Assembly (NCBI GenBank): GCA_018813375.1
Contig: JAHJBU010000059.1
Location: forward strand, 1 to 8,386
DNA from: Patescibacteria group bacterium
GTDB lineage: Bacteria; Patescibacteriota; Microgenomatia; UBA1400; PJMF01
Direction of reading: 5' to 3'
DNA: 8,386 nucleotides
Position 1 is the first letter of the stretch; the number at the start of each line of letters is the position of its first letter. The translations under genes were made by a program, and so were the position numbers. Of this stretch, positions 1-6,101 are shown piece by piece. The notes beneath the pieces were generated by a model. The model searched no databases. It worked only from the letters and a program-made list of their open reading frames with translations, and had not been told where the DNA came from.

Positions 1-23
1 TAATTGACACTAATATTTTAAGC

Positions 24-102
24 CTGGGCAGTATTTATATCCAAATTAAGAGCAGGTTCAGTTTGATGAAATCTCATCAAAATTGATGCATTTGCATCAA
101 AA
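24..102. repeat. 79-bp direct repeat, left copy, with two dyads
   Basis: Matches 8308-8386 at 78 of 79 bases; the only difference is C at 42 versus T at 8326. It contains two perfect inverted repeats of the form TTGATG-N6-CATCAA, at 63-80 and 83-100, with centres 20 bp apart, about two helical turns. That layout is typical of tandem operator sites for a dimeric DNA-binding protein, but no known regulator is recognised from it. On the minus strand the repeat also holds TATAAA (rc of 36-41) with a weak CTGAAC 16 nt upstream, so it could be a regulated promoter firing leftwards out of the window. Repeat identity is certain; function is inferred. Confidence 0.9.
63..100. promoter_or_regulatory. 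Tandem dyad operator candidate
   Basis: Two 18-bp palindromic sites, TTGATGaaatctCATCAA and TTGATGcatttgCATCAA, lie with a 2-bp gap. The second can extend to an 8-bp arm, TTGATGCA/TGCATCAA. A further half-site, CATCAAAA, is at 143-150 just before a strong Shine-Dalgarno sequence. No T-tract follows, so these are not terminators. The HTH protein at 7474-7782 is one candidate binder, but nothing here proves the link. Confidence 0.45.
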
Positions 103-405
103 GTGAAATGAGTATTTTAATATAAAATAAACCCGCAAAAGACATCAAAAGGAGGGCAAAAAAATAGTCAAAGAAATTTACGTGCCAGGGAAAATTGTTG
201 AAAGATTTTGAAAGAAGAATAAGATTGTTGGGCTTTTTAAATTAGACTTTTGCAAGTGTGGCGATTAGGCGATTAGGCGATTAGGCGATTAGGCGATGGG
301 GTGATGGAGCAGTGTGGCAATGGGGCAGGGGTAGTGTGGCAATAGGGCAATAGGGCAATGTGGCGATTAATTTTTGCAACCGGCTGGCTTGATTACCTGG
401 CTTGA
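103..405. other. Non-coding stretch with orphan SD and minisatellite
   Basis: No convincing gene. AGGAGGG at 150-156 is an excellent Shine-Dalgarno sequence, followed after 7 nt by ATA (164-166) and a 15-codon open frame (VKEIYVPGKIVERF) ending at TGA 209-211. It may be a decayed gene start or a very unusual AUA start. An 8-bp minisatellite runs from 252 to 370. At 385-410 a 13-bp sequence, tggcttgaYtacc, occurs twice in tandem and reaches into the stop codon of the neighbouring minus-strand gene. Confidence 0.6.
252..370. repeat. Octanucleotide minisatellite
   Basis: Four perfect copies of GCGATTAG (261-292) are followed by about nine degenerate 8-bp units: gcgatggg, gtgatgga, gcagtgtg, gcaatggg, a 14-nt irregular unit at 325-338, gcaatagg twice, gcaatgtg and gcgattaa. 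The plus strand is G-rich, with GGGG or GGG runs at 298-301, 322-325, 328-331, 345-347 and 353-355. It lies just past the 3' end of the PEGA gene. Units are contiguous with no spacers, so it is not a CRISPR array. Confidence 0.9.
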
Positions 406-1836
406 CTACCTCTTTAACTCCACCGCATACAGATTTAACGGCGAGTTAGGGCTAAAGGCGGTTAAGATAATTAACTTACTTCCATCAGGCCAAGGATAAG
501 TGAAGTTTTCCCCAAAAGGTCCAGAGTAGACAGTCGTGATATTAGTGCCGTCGTACTCTGTAATCATGATGCTGTCGGCTAAAGAATGAGTCACGTGGTT
601 AGAATCTGGAAACCATTGGTAAGAGCTGGTGTATGGCGCATGGTAAGTTCTAAAATTGACTGCTGTTTGGGCAGAAGAAGTGGCCTGGAGCTTCATAAAC
701 GCACTAGGGGAGGCTTCAAGGCTAAGGGGAAGAGGGTTGTAAAGATCAGTGGCCAAGAGTTGTTTTTGCGGATACTTTATTTGACTATCTATTTGATTAT
801 CTATTTGGCTATCTTGTTGACTATCTTGAGTTAGCTCAGTACCAATTTTAAAGTTTTTGTCTTCTTCACTGTCGTAGATATAAATCCCATTTGGTTCAAG
901 CCTTCGCTCTTCTAGTTGAGTGTTGGTGGCAGGTACCGGCGGCATGATGCCCTCAGGCAGGGTGTGTTGTTCTTGGGCGGTATAAAGAAGCTTCTTTTTA
1001 TCTGGTGACATGTAAACGTTACGCGCTGAAGTAGTTGCATATTGAATAATTTCTTCAGGAAATTTAGCCAAGAATTGACGCTCACGCAGATACATTTCTT
1101 CTTCCCACTGACTAAAAATTTGTTTACGTCTAATGCCAACATCAGGTAAATCTGTCAGACTTTGTTTTTTGTCAACTGAAAGCAACACATGGTGACCACC
1201 ACTGGCGGAGTTCTCGTTGGCAACTACCATTACTTGATTACTATCAGGCGACCAGATAAAATTGGCTGTTTCCAGGTTCCAGTTAGGTACATTTTCAGCA
1301 ATTTGTTTGGCACTTTTTTGTAAAGGCAGGAGATTACCTAGCTCCATGATGTACAGGCCATTTTGAGTGTCAACAGAAGCAGCTTGAGTGTAGTAAATAA
1401 TTTTTTGACCATCGGGGGAAGGCGAAACATTTTCTGCGCCAGTAAATGAAAGGGGAGTCAGACTTGGGGCGCTGGGGAAGAGTAAAGCATTGGTCTGAGC
1501 CACCAGCTCTTTTTCTATAGAGATGGTTTTTTCCCAGGGAGCATAGCCATCTTTAACGATTTTAATCTGGTAAGTGCCTGGTTCTAAATAAAGAGTGTCA
1601 TTTGTAGCGGTAACTAGTTTGTTGTCAATCAATACTTGGGCTCCAGTTGGAAAGGAATTAGCACTTAATAAGCCGCTCTCTTTTATAAATCCATTTTGAG
1701 TAAAACGATAATTACCTTTGGCATATCCAATAGCCACAATGGTGCCAGCCAAAATGACAAAAGCCGAGAGAATAGTATATAAAACTCGAGTGTTGATTCG
1801 TTTCAGTAGTGCATTAAATAGTGCCTTAAATCTCAT
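406..1836 (-). CDS. Membrane-anchored PEGA and beta-propeller protein
   Basis: Function unknown; probably an envelope protein binding protein or carbohydrate outside the membrane. A basic N-terminus (residues 1-17) precedes one transmembrane helix (about 18-39). A PEGA domain spans about 54-110, with FPTGAQVLID, the LEPGTYQIKI strand and KDGYAPWEK. After it come repeated TolB/WD40-like blades marked by SPSPDGQKIIYY (138-149), WSPDSNQVMVV (195-205), YMSPDKKKLLY (275-285), WFPDSNHV (408-415) and WPDGSKLIIL (449-458). The anchor makes this a signal-anchor type protein with the C-terminal part outside. Residues 338-353 are a low-complexity D/S/N-Q-I run encoded by an imperfect 12-bp tandem repeat. 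The gene is divergent from the MreB-like gene across 51 bp, and its TATAAT ends 6 nt before the ATG. Domain calls rest on motif pattern; the partner is unknown. Confidence 0.85.
   Translation of the reverse strand: MRFKALFNALLKRINTRVLYTILSAFVILAGTIVAIGYAKGNYRFTQNGFIKESGLLSANSFPTGAQVLIDNKLVTATNDTLYLEPGTYQIKIVKDGYAPWEKTISIEKELVAQTNALLFPSAPSLTPLSFTGAENVSPSPDGQKIIYYTQAASVDTQNGLYIMELGNLLPLQKSAKQIAENVPNWNLETANFIWSPDSNQVMVVANENSASGGHHVLLSVDKKQSLTDLPDVGIRRKQIFSQWEEEMYLRERQFLAKFPEEIIQYATTSARNVYMSPDKKKLLYTAQEQHTLPEGIMPPVPATNTQLEERRLEPNGIYIYDSEEDKNFKIGTELTQDSQQDSQIDNQIDSQIKYPQKQLLATDLYNPLPLSLEASPSAFMKLQATSSAQTAVNFRTYHAPYTSSYQWFPDSNHVTHSLADSIMITEYDGTNITTVYSGPFGENFTYPWPDGSKLIILTAFSPNSPLNLYAVELKR
778..825 (-). 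repeat. Imperfect 12-bp tandem repeat inside the PEGA gene
   Basis: Four degenerate units, on the plus strand ttgactatctat / ttgattatctat / ttggctatcttg / ttgactatctt, encode alternating D-S/N-Q-I/Q residues 338-353 in a loop between propeller blades. The 12-bp period preserves frame, so copy-number change would lengthen the loop by four residues without breaking the protein. Confidence 0.75.
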
Positions 1837-1842
1837 GGGGAT

Positions 1843-1848
1843 ATTATA
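1843..1848 (-). promoter_or_regulatory. -10 box of the PEGA gene, apparently leaderless
   Basis: Minus strand reads TATAAT, then six bases (ATCCCC), then the ATG at 1836-1834. Transcription starting about 7 nt past the box would begin at or next to the A of ATG, leaving no room for a Shine-Dalgarno site. No clear -35 is visible. Confidence 0.55.
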
Positions 1849-1872
1849 CCTCAGCTATAGTAAGGTTTGAGT

Positions 1873-1878
1873 TATAAT
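1873..1878 (+). promoter_or_regulatory. -10 box of the MreB-like gene, apparently leaderless
   Basis: A perfect TATAAT lies 9 nt before the ATG at 1888. The expected transcript would carry at most a few leader bases, and no Shine-Dalgarno site precedes the ATG. This also argues against the in-frame TTG at 1867, which lies upstream of the box. No good -35 hexamer is seen. Confidence 0.55.
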
Positions 1879-1887
1879 TCTTTAGTA

Positions 1888-2934
1888 ATGAAATGGTTAT
1901 CTTTTCCTCAGCTTACACCTTTAATTGGCGTAGACCTTGGTACTAGTAGAACTAGAATTTGGTGCAGTGGCAGTGGCAGTGGTAGCAGTAAAGGTGTGGT
2001 AATTAATGAGCCTACTTTAATTGCTACCGATCTTTACAGCAAAAAGGTTTTAGCTGTTGGTAAAGATGCGGCAGATATGGAAGGTCGGGTTGGAAAACAG
2101 ATTAAAATTCATCATCCAGTTAAGGCTGGTAAAATTTATGATGCAAGTGTAGTTAAAGCTATGTTACAGGCATGGTTGCAGCAAATACTGGGTTGGAAAT
2201 ATTTGTTTAACCCTGTTTTTATGGTGAGTGTTCCCTCTGGTAGTACTCAGGCTAGCAGAGTAGCTGTGATTAAGTTATTTTATCAGCTTGGAGCCAGGGA
2301 GGTTTATACTATAGCTCAGCCTTTAGCTGCAGCTATCGGGGCGGGTGTGCCGATTGCAGATGCTTCAGGAACTCTAGTTTTTCATCTTGGGGCTGGAGTT
2401 ATGGAGGTGGGAGTAATTTCACTTGGGAGTTTGGTGCAGTTTAAAAACTCAACTGTGGCAGGTGATTATCTGGATAGTAAAATTAAGAAATTTATTCTTG
2501 ACCACTATCATCTGAAAATTGGTGATCAAACAGTTGCCCAGTTGAAGCATCGGCTTTTATTAATTGAGCCTTCCAAACAAACTGTTGTAGTAGTGGGACA
2601 AGAAATGATAAGTCATGCCCCTAAGGAAGTCGAGGTTAGCGCAGAAAAATTAGCTGTAGTTGCCAGCGGAATATTCAAACAACAACTGGCACTATGTCAG
2701 TCGCTTTTAGCCAAAACATATCCTGAGTTAACTACTGACATTTTGGATAAGGGAATGTTGCTTTCTGGTGGTTTATCTCAGTTAGCGGGTTTGAGCCACT
2801 GGCTAACTGGTCAGCTGAGAATTCCAGTGGCAGTGGTAGAAAATCCTGACTTAGTGGTAATTGAAGGTATTGCAACTGCACTAGAGCACCTAGATGAATT
2901 CAAACAAAGTTTGGCTTATCAAGAAATGGATTAA
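1888..2934 (+). CDS. mreB: MreB-like bacterial actin
   Basis: Cytoskeletal actin-fold protein expected to form membrane-bound filaments directing lateral wall synthesis. The 348 aa starting at ATG 1888 match the usual MreB length. A W/F-containing N-terminus (MKWLSFPQL) could contact membrane. Phosphate-1 is DLGTSRT (16-22). NEPTLIA, VLAVGKDA, VPSG (115-118), GAREVY (135-140) and PLAAAIGAGVP (145-155) align with MreB. SLG (178-180), VAGDYLD and LSGGLSQLAGL (292-302) complete the fold. Two oddities: phosphate-2 reads HLGAGV (166-171) where MreB normally has DIGGGT, and the usual EEP before the AAAIGAG helix is AQP (143-145), losing the family's glutamate. A Ser-Gly run (27-34), encoded by AGTGGC repeats, enlarges the loop after phosphate-1. 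mreC and mreD are not adjacent. ATP hydrolysis may be altered, or this is a divergent paralog. Confidence 0.88.
   Translation: MKWLSFPQLTPLIGVDLGTSRTRIWCSGSGSGSSKGVVINEPTLIATDLYSKKVLAVGKDAADMEGRVGKQIKIHHPVKAGKIYDASVVKAMLQAWLQQILGWKYLFNPVFMVSVPSGSTQASRVAVIKLFYQLGAREVYTIAQPLAAAIGAGVPIADASGTLVFHLGAGVMEVGVISLGSLVQFKNSTVAGDYLDSKIKKFILDHYHLKIGDQTVAQLKHRLLLIEPSKQTVVVVGQEMISHAPKEVEVSAEKLAVVASGIFKQQLALCQSLLAKTYPELTTDILDKGMLLSGGLSQLAGLSHWLTGQLRIPVAVVENPDLVVIEGIATALEHLDEFKQSLAYQEMD
1966..1989 (+). repeat. AGTGGC hexamer repeat encoding a Ser-Gly run
   Basis: AGTGGC AGTGGC AGTGGT AGCAGT encodes SGSGSGSS at residues 27-34 of the MreB-like protein, where typical MreBs have a short turn before the NEP motif. 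The repeat is in frame and could expand or contract without frameshift. Confidence 0.8.
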
Positions 2935-2983
2935 TGATGTTTGCAGAGCTTTGAAATTTTACCTAATTTTTGAAGAATTTTAT

Positions 2984-4432
2984 CTAATCTTGAAACAACC
3001 CCACCACCCTAGCAAATTCATTACCGCGCTCGCGATAGTCTTTAAATAGCCCAAAGCTAGCCGCAGCAGGGGAAAGTAGTACAATGTCTCCTGGTCTGGC
3101 GAACTGGTGGACATGATGCACTGCCTCAATCATGGAGGAAAATTCTTTAATATTAGCACGCAGAGCATTGCAAATATCAACTCTTTCTAGCTCTGCAATT
3201 ATGCGTTGCCCCGAGGGAGGCAAGATAGCAATTGCTTTAACTTTGCTGTTTTTGATTTCTTTGGCAAGTTGCGAAAAATCCTGCTGACGCTCATAGCCTC
3301 CTGCCAATAATATAATTGATTTGCCAGCAAATGTTTTTAGAGCTGCGATAGTGGCCTGGGGGATAGTTGAAATTGAATCATCATAATACTTTACGCCATT
3401 AATTTTTGCTATTAGCTCTAGTCTGTGGTGAAGAGGCTTGAATGTTTTAATTGTTGAGGAAATTTGTTTGGGAGTTAGTTTTAGGTATTGTCCAATAATA
3501 ATTGCTGGGATGGTGTTGTAGATGTTGTGTTCTCCTAAAAGGGAAGTTTTTTTTGCTTGAGAAACAAGCTCTTTGTTTTTTAACGAAAAAGTTATTTTTT
3601 TGCCAGGGCTTAAATTAGCTAATTGGGCTGCAGTTTTTGAATCTGCGTTGTAGATCACTAAATCTTTTTTGGTTTGGAAGCGAGTAATTTGTGATTTAGC
3701 TTGAAGATATTGGTCAAAATCTTCATAGTAATCCAAGTGTTCACTAACAATGTCTTGGATGACAGCTATATCTGGGCTAGAGATTATTTCTGCTAATTGA
3801 TGGCAAGATAATTCGAGAATGAAAAATACTTCGTCTTGCTGCTTCGTGTTTTTTACCTTGTTTTTATTCCAGGCTTGCCAATTTTCTAAAGCTGGAGTAC
3901 CAATATTTCCTCCTAAATATACCTCGAGATTATTTTCTTTTAAAACATGATAAAGCATTGAAGAAGCAGTGCTTTTACCCTTGGTTCCAGTGATACCAAT
4001 GGTGGTTAGTTTTGGTGATTTATATCCCAGCGTACCTTTTTTTACTTCGCCATTTACTTTGTTATTTTTTTTGTAGTCTTTAACTAAATCAAAAAAGAGC
4101 TGAGTGTTTGAGCTAAGCAGTGCTCCGGCGTTTAAAACTTGTTTTATACCAGGATGAGAAACTGGGATACCTGGCGTTTTATATAAAACACTATTTCGCA
4201 GATCATCAACAGATAGTTCTTTTAAAGAGGATGTGAATTTGGCTTTGGAATTATTTTTTATTAGTTTGACCCAGACTTTGTCCAGCTCTAGTAAAGGTCG
4301 GTCATCAATTAGGATAAAATTATTTTTTGGGAAACGAGCATGTAAAAAACAATAGGTTGATAGGCCTTCTCTGCCAAGGCCAAAAATGATTATTTTATAT
4401 TTTTTTAAATTTTCAAGTTTTGGTGATGGCAT
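2984..4432 (-). CDS. murD: UDP-N-acetylmuramoyl-L-alanine-glutamate ligase (MurD / MurD2 type)
   Basis: Cytoplasmic ATP-dependent Mur ligase adding the second stem residue to UDP-MurNAc-L-Ala. 482 aa, somewhat longer than typical MurD. N-terminal nucleotide-binding-like motif FGLGREG (17-23); P-loop GITGTKGKST (146-155); GGNIG (174-178); ELSCHQL (207-213); SEHLDYY (230-236); LGEHNIYN (299-306); HHRLE (335-339); DDSISTIPQAT (351-361); LSPAAASFGLFKDY (453-466) and RGNEFA (469-474). Sites that contact D-Glu in canonical MurD look altered: DSKATN is DSISTI, GGDGK is GGYER, and the aromatic after LFK is Tyr. With murL directly upstream and overlapping by 20 nt, the substrate is more likely L-Glu, as in MurD2 of Xanthomonas. 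That specificity is inferred. Translation is probably coupled to murL; only a weak GAAGG lies 12 nt before ATG. Confidence 0.9.
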   Translation of the reverse strand: MPSPKLENLKKYKIIIFGLGREGLSTYCFLHARFPKNNFILIDDRPLLELDKVWVKLIKNNSKAKFTSSLKELSVDDLRNSVLYKTPGIPVSHPGIKQVLNAGALLSSNTQLFFDLVKDYKKNNKVNGEVKKGTLGYKSPKLTTIGITGTKGKSTASSMLYHVLKENNLEVYLGGNIGTPALENWQAWNKNKVKNTKQQDEVFFILELSCHQLAEIISSPDIAVIQDIVSEHLDYYEDFDQYLQAKSQITRFQTKKDLVIYNADSKTAAQLANLSPGKKITFSLKNKELVSQAKKTSLLGEHNIYNTIPAIIIGQYLKLTPKQISSTIKTFKPLHHRLELIAKINGVKYYDDSISTIPQATIAALKTFAGKSIILLAGGYERQQDFSQLAKEIKNSKVKAIAILPPSGQRIIAELERVDICNALRANIKEFSSMIEAVHHVHQFARPGDIVLLSPAAASFGLFKDYRERGNEFARVVGLFQD

Positions 4433-5840
4433 TTTTAAGATTAGCCTTCATTATATCAGGTAATTGGTTATCTGTATTCCAACTAGACAAAATTTTAGTT
4501 GCTCTGTTTGGTAAATTTGGTTGATTTTGTAAAATTTGGTCCCAGATTAGTTGGAGCAAGGCTGGGAGTGGTTGGTTTTTTGATCGGATTTTTTCTATAC
4601 ATAGATAAAAGGCAACTGTGCTTTCTTCATTAGTACCTACACATTCAAAGGGTTTATTTTTTGTTTTGCCAAGTAACGCCATGGCTTCATCAAGCAGAGA
4701 TTTTTTTTCAAATAAGTTTTGACCAAAAATTGAAATAAGTTTTTCTTTGGTCATAAAAGGGTAGAGACTGGTAAAGGTGAAAAGACATTTGGGGCACTCA
4801 CCACACCAAGAATTAGTTTTTCTACCTTTATTGCAACTTTTAAAAACTGTTGCATATTGTTTAAAACTATCACAATTTATAAATAATTTGCTAATTTGTA
4901 GCTCATATAAAGGTCTAAGAAGGGAAAAAAAGCTAGGGATGTTTTGCTTGGGCATTAGTTTATGTTTTATGACATATTGTTCAAAATCTTGTTCAAATTC
5001 GTAGGTTTTAGAGTATTGATGATTAATTTCTGTACCTAAAAATTGGACATTGCCCTCATTGGAGCTACGTTCATTTGAAATTACCACGCTTTGATGACCA
5101 AAAATTAATCCTGTTAGGCGGGCTAAAAAGGCGATATTTGCAGAAAACGGTACATGACCGTTAAGGTAGCCAAGGTGATTTAATTCGAGGAGTTTGGGGT
5201 CAATTAGACGCTTGGCGGTAATGATTTGCTCTGGAGAAGCAATCTGGGCGATTTGTTTCATGGCAGGTGTTGGATTGAGCAGAAAGACATCAAAAGGAAG
5301 CTTTTGCTGATTAAGAATGCAGGTAGTTAGTGCTGAATCTTTACCACCGCCAAGTGGAACTAAATAAGATGTGTGTTGGCGCGCAGTCAAAGACACTTGC
5401 CGCGCCTGCTTGCCAGCGGAAGTCGTCTTTGCGCAGCGCCATGTTACAAAGTTTTCCTCTGTGAAATTAATCTGATTGACATAAAAATACTCACCCATGC
5501 CTTTGATGAGAAGTTTGTGCCACCAGGCTATTTGTTCTGGATTTAGGTAGCCGGCTTTGATGATTATTTCTGGTGAAGCAGTGGCTTTCCAGTAGCTTGG
5601 GATCTCGGCTAGACCAAGGTGAAAGACCCAATTGTCACGTAACTCTTGGGGGATAGCTTCCCACTGCGTAGCAGTAACGCCCTCAATGGTGACGGTGGGG
5701 TGGAACTCGAGACTTGGTCCAGTGGTTGATTCAATTTGGAAGTAATGGGTGGTTTTTAGACCAGCCGAAGTTAGCTCAACTTGATATGAGTTATAGATAA
5801 AGCGCGGGTGTTGCTGGCGGAGCGAAGTAAGTAAATGCAT
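4413..5840 (-). CDS. murL: UDP-MurNAc-L-Ala-L-Glu epimerase, MurL family
   Basis: MurL converts the terminal L-Glu of UDP-MurNAc-L-Ala-L-Glu to D-Glu using ATP, replacing glutamate racemase (MurI) when paired with an L-Glu-adding MurD2. This 475-aa protein has a substrate-side N-terminal region (1-135), then a PP-loop-like ATP site LGGGKDSAL (163-171). The motif SNERSSNEGN (255-264) and a cysteine-rich WCGECPKCLF (345-354; C346, C349, C352, with C336 nearby) follow, and the remainder is helical. These motifs and the adjacent overlapping murD support the call; I recognise the family by motif and context, not by alignment. Residues 134-155 are encoded by a GC-rich palindrome that looks inserted between the N-terminal region and the ATP site. 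Starts 14 nt after the 32-aa peptide gene, with no Shine-Dalgarno site seen. Confidence 0.82.
   Translation of the reverse strand: MHLLTSLRQQHPRFIYNSYQVELTSAGLKTTHYFQIESTTGPSLEFHPTVTIEGVTATQWEAIPQELRDNWVFHLGLAEIPSYWKATASPEIIIKAGYLNPEQIAWWHKLLIKGMGEYFYVNQINFTEENFVTWRCAKTTSAGKQARQVSLTARQHTSYLVPLGGGKDSALTTCILNQQKLPFDVFLLNPTPAMKQIAQIASPEQIITAKRLIDPKLLELNHLGYLNGHVPFSANIAFLARLTGLIFGHQSVVISNERSSNEGNVQFLGTEINHQYSKTYEFEQDFEQYVIKHKLMPKQNIPSFFSLLRPLYELQISKLFINCDSFKQYATVFKSCNKGRKTNSWCGECPKCLFTFTSLYPFMTKEKLISIFGQNLFEKKSLLDEAMALLGKTKNKPFECVGTNEESTVAFYLCIEKIRSKNQPLPALLQLIWDQILQNQPNLPNRATKILSSWNTDNQLPDIMKANLKNAITKT
5378..5440. repeat. GC-rich palindromic element inside murL
   Basis: Outer arms GGCGCGCAGTCAAAGAC (5378-5394) and GTCTTTGCGCAGCGCC (5425-5440) are imperfect reverse complements. 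Inner arms ACTTGCCGC (5395-5403) and GCGGAAGT (5416-5423) continue the stem around a 12-base loop (5404-5415). The 63-bp block is far richer in G+C than the rest of the gene and encodes murL residues 134-155 in frame, rich in Lys, Arg, Ala, Thr and Gln. The form resembles coding palindromic elements such as those of Rickettsia, but no sequence relation is claimed. Confidence 0.7.
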
Positions 5841-5854
5841 GAAAGTTTGTCTAA

Positions 5855-5953
5855 TTATTTTCTAAATGCAAAGGCAGTCATGATAACTGCGGCTATTCCA
5901 CCTAAAATTAGTTGAAGTAAAGCGCCGTTCATGTTGATGATGCTATCTAGCAT
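5855..5953 (-). CDS. 32-aa single-helix membrane peptide (twin 1)
   Basis: Unnamed micro-protein; function unknown. It begins MLDSIINMNGALLQLILGG and continues as a hydrophobic helix (about residues 11-30) ending in RK, so one membrane span with a positive C-terminus. Evidence that it is real: a Shine-Dalgarno site AAGGA lies 9 nt before ATG and overlaps the end of the upstream twin. It sits 14 nt upstream of murL on the same strand. The core NM[N/D]GAL[L/F]QLILGGI is shared with the 36-aa twin at 12 of 14 residues, while seven of those 14 codons differ synonymously. That pattern indicates selection on the peptide, not on DNA. It may be a small subunit or scaffold for a membrane complex linked to precursor synthesis, or a modulator of MurL/MurD; both ideas are inference. 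Confidence 0.78.
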   Translation of the reverse strand: MLDSIINMNGALLQLILGGIAAVIMTAFAFRK

Positions 5954-5965
5954 AGAGATTTATCC

Positions 5966-6076
5966 TTAGTGAGTCTTGGCGTAGATGAAAAGAGCAGTGA
6001 TGCCAATTCCTCCCAGAATTAATTGAAAGAGAGCTCCGTCCATATTAAGAATTGTATTAAAAATTGTGCTTAACAT
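5966..6076 (-). CDS. 36-aa single-helix membrane peptide (twin 2)
   Basis: Paralog of the 32-aa peptide immediately downstream; 12 nt separate the two. It begins MLSTIFNTILNMDGALFQLI and carries one hydrophobic span (about residues 14-32) followed by AKTH. A Shine-Dalgarno site AAAGGA lies 10 nt before ATG. A short polar turn with N and D/N precedes the conserved GAL-x-QLILGGI, in which the two Gly and the Gln are invariant between twins; small glycine-rich spans often pack against other helices. The two divergent copies in tandem suggest a two-component or hetero-oligomeric arrangement. No family is recognised and no function is assigned. Phage-holin-like or toxin-like peptides are alternatives, but the placement inside a peptidoglycan operon favours an envelope role. 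Confidence 0.78.
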   Translation of the reverse strand: MLSTIFNTILNMDGALFQLILGGIGITALFIYAKTH

Positions 6077-6101
6077 TTAAATTATTTCCTTTCATTAAAT
6101 T

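Noticed and set aside
252..370. CRISPR array or telomere-like sequence in the GCGATTAG repeats.
   Set aside because: The units are 8 bp and contiguous, without spacers, and no cas genes are present.
586..834. Plus-strand open frame of 82 codons opposite the PEGA gene, and similar frames at 912-1142, 4777-5004, 6770-6958, 7009-7224 and 7565-7762.
   Set aside because: Each lies inside a well-supported gene on another frame or strand and shows no domain pattern or sensible start context.
1867..1887. TTG at 1867 as the MreB start.
   Set aside because: The TATAAT box at 1873 lies inside that extension; ATG 1888 gives the normal family N-terminus.
2961..3000. Near-duplicate of about 18 bp (CAAGATTAGATAAAATT / CAAAAATTAGGTAAAATT on the minus strand) around the murD stop as a terminator.
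   Set aside because: It is a direct, not inverted, repeat and forms no hairpin with a T-tract; no terminator is seen between mreB and murD.
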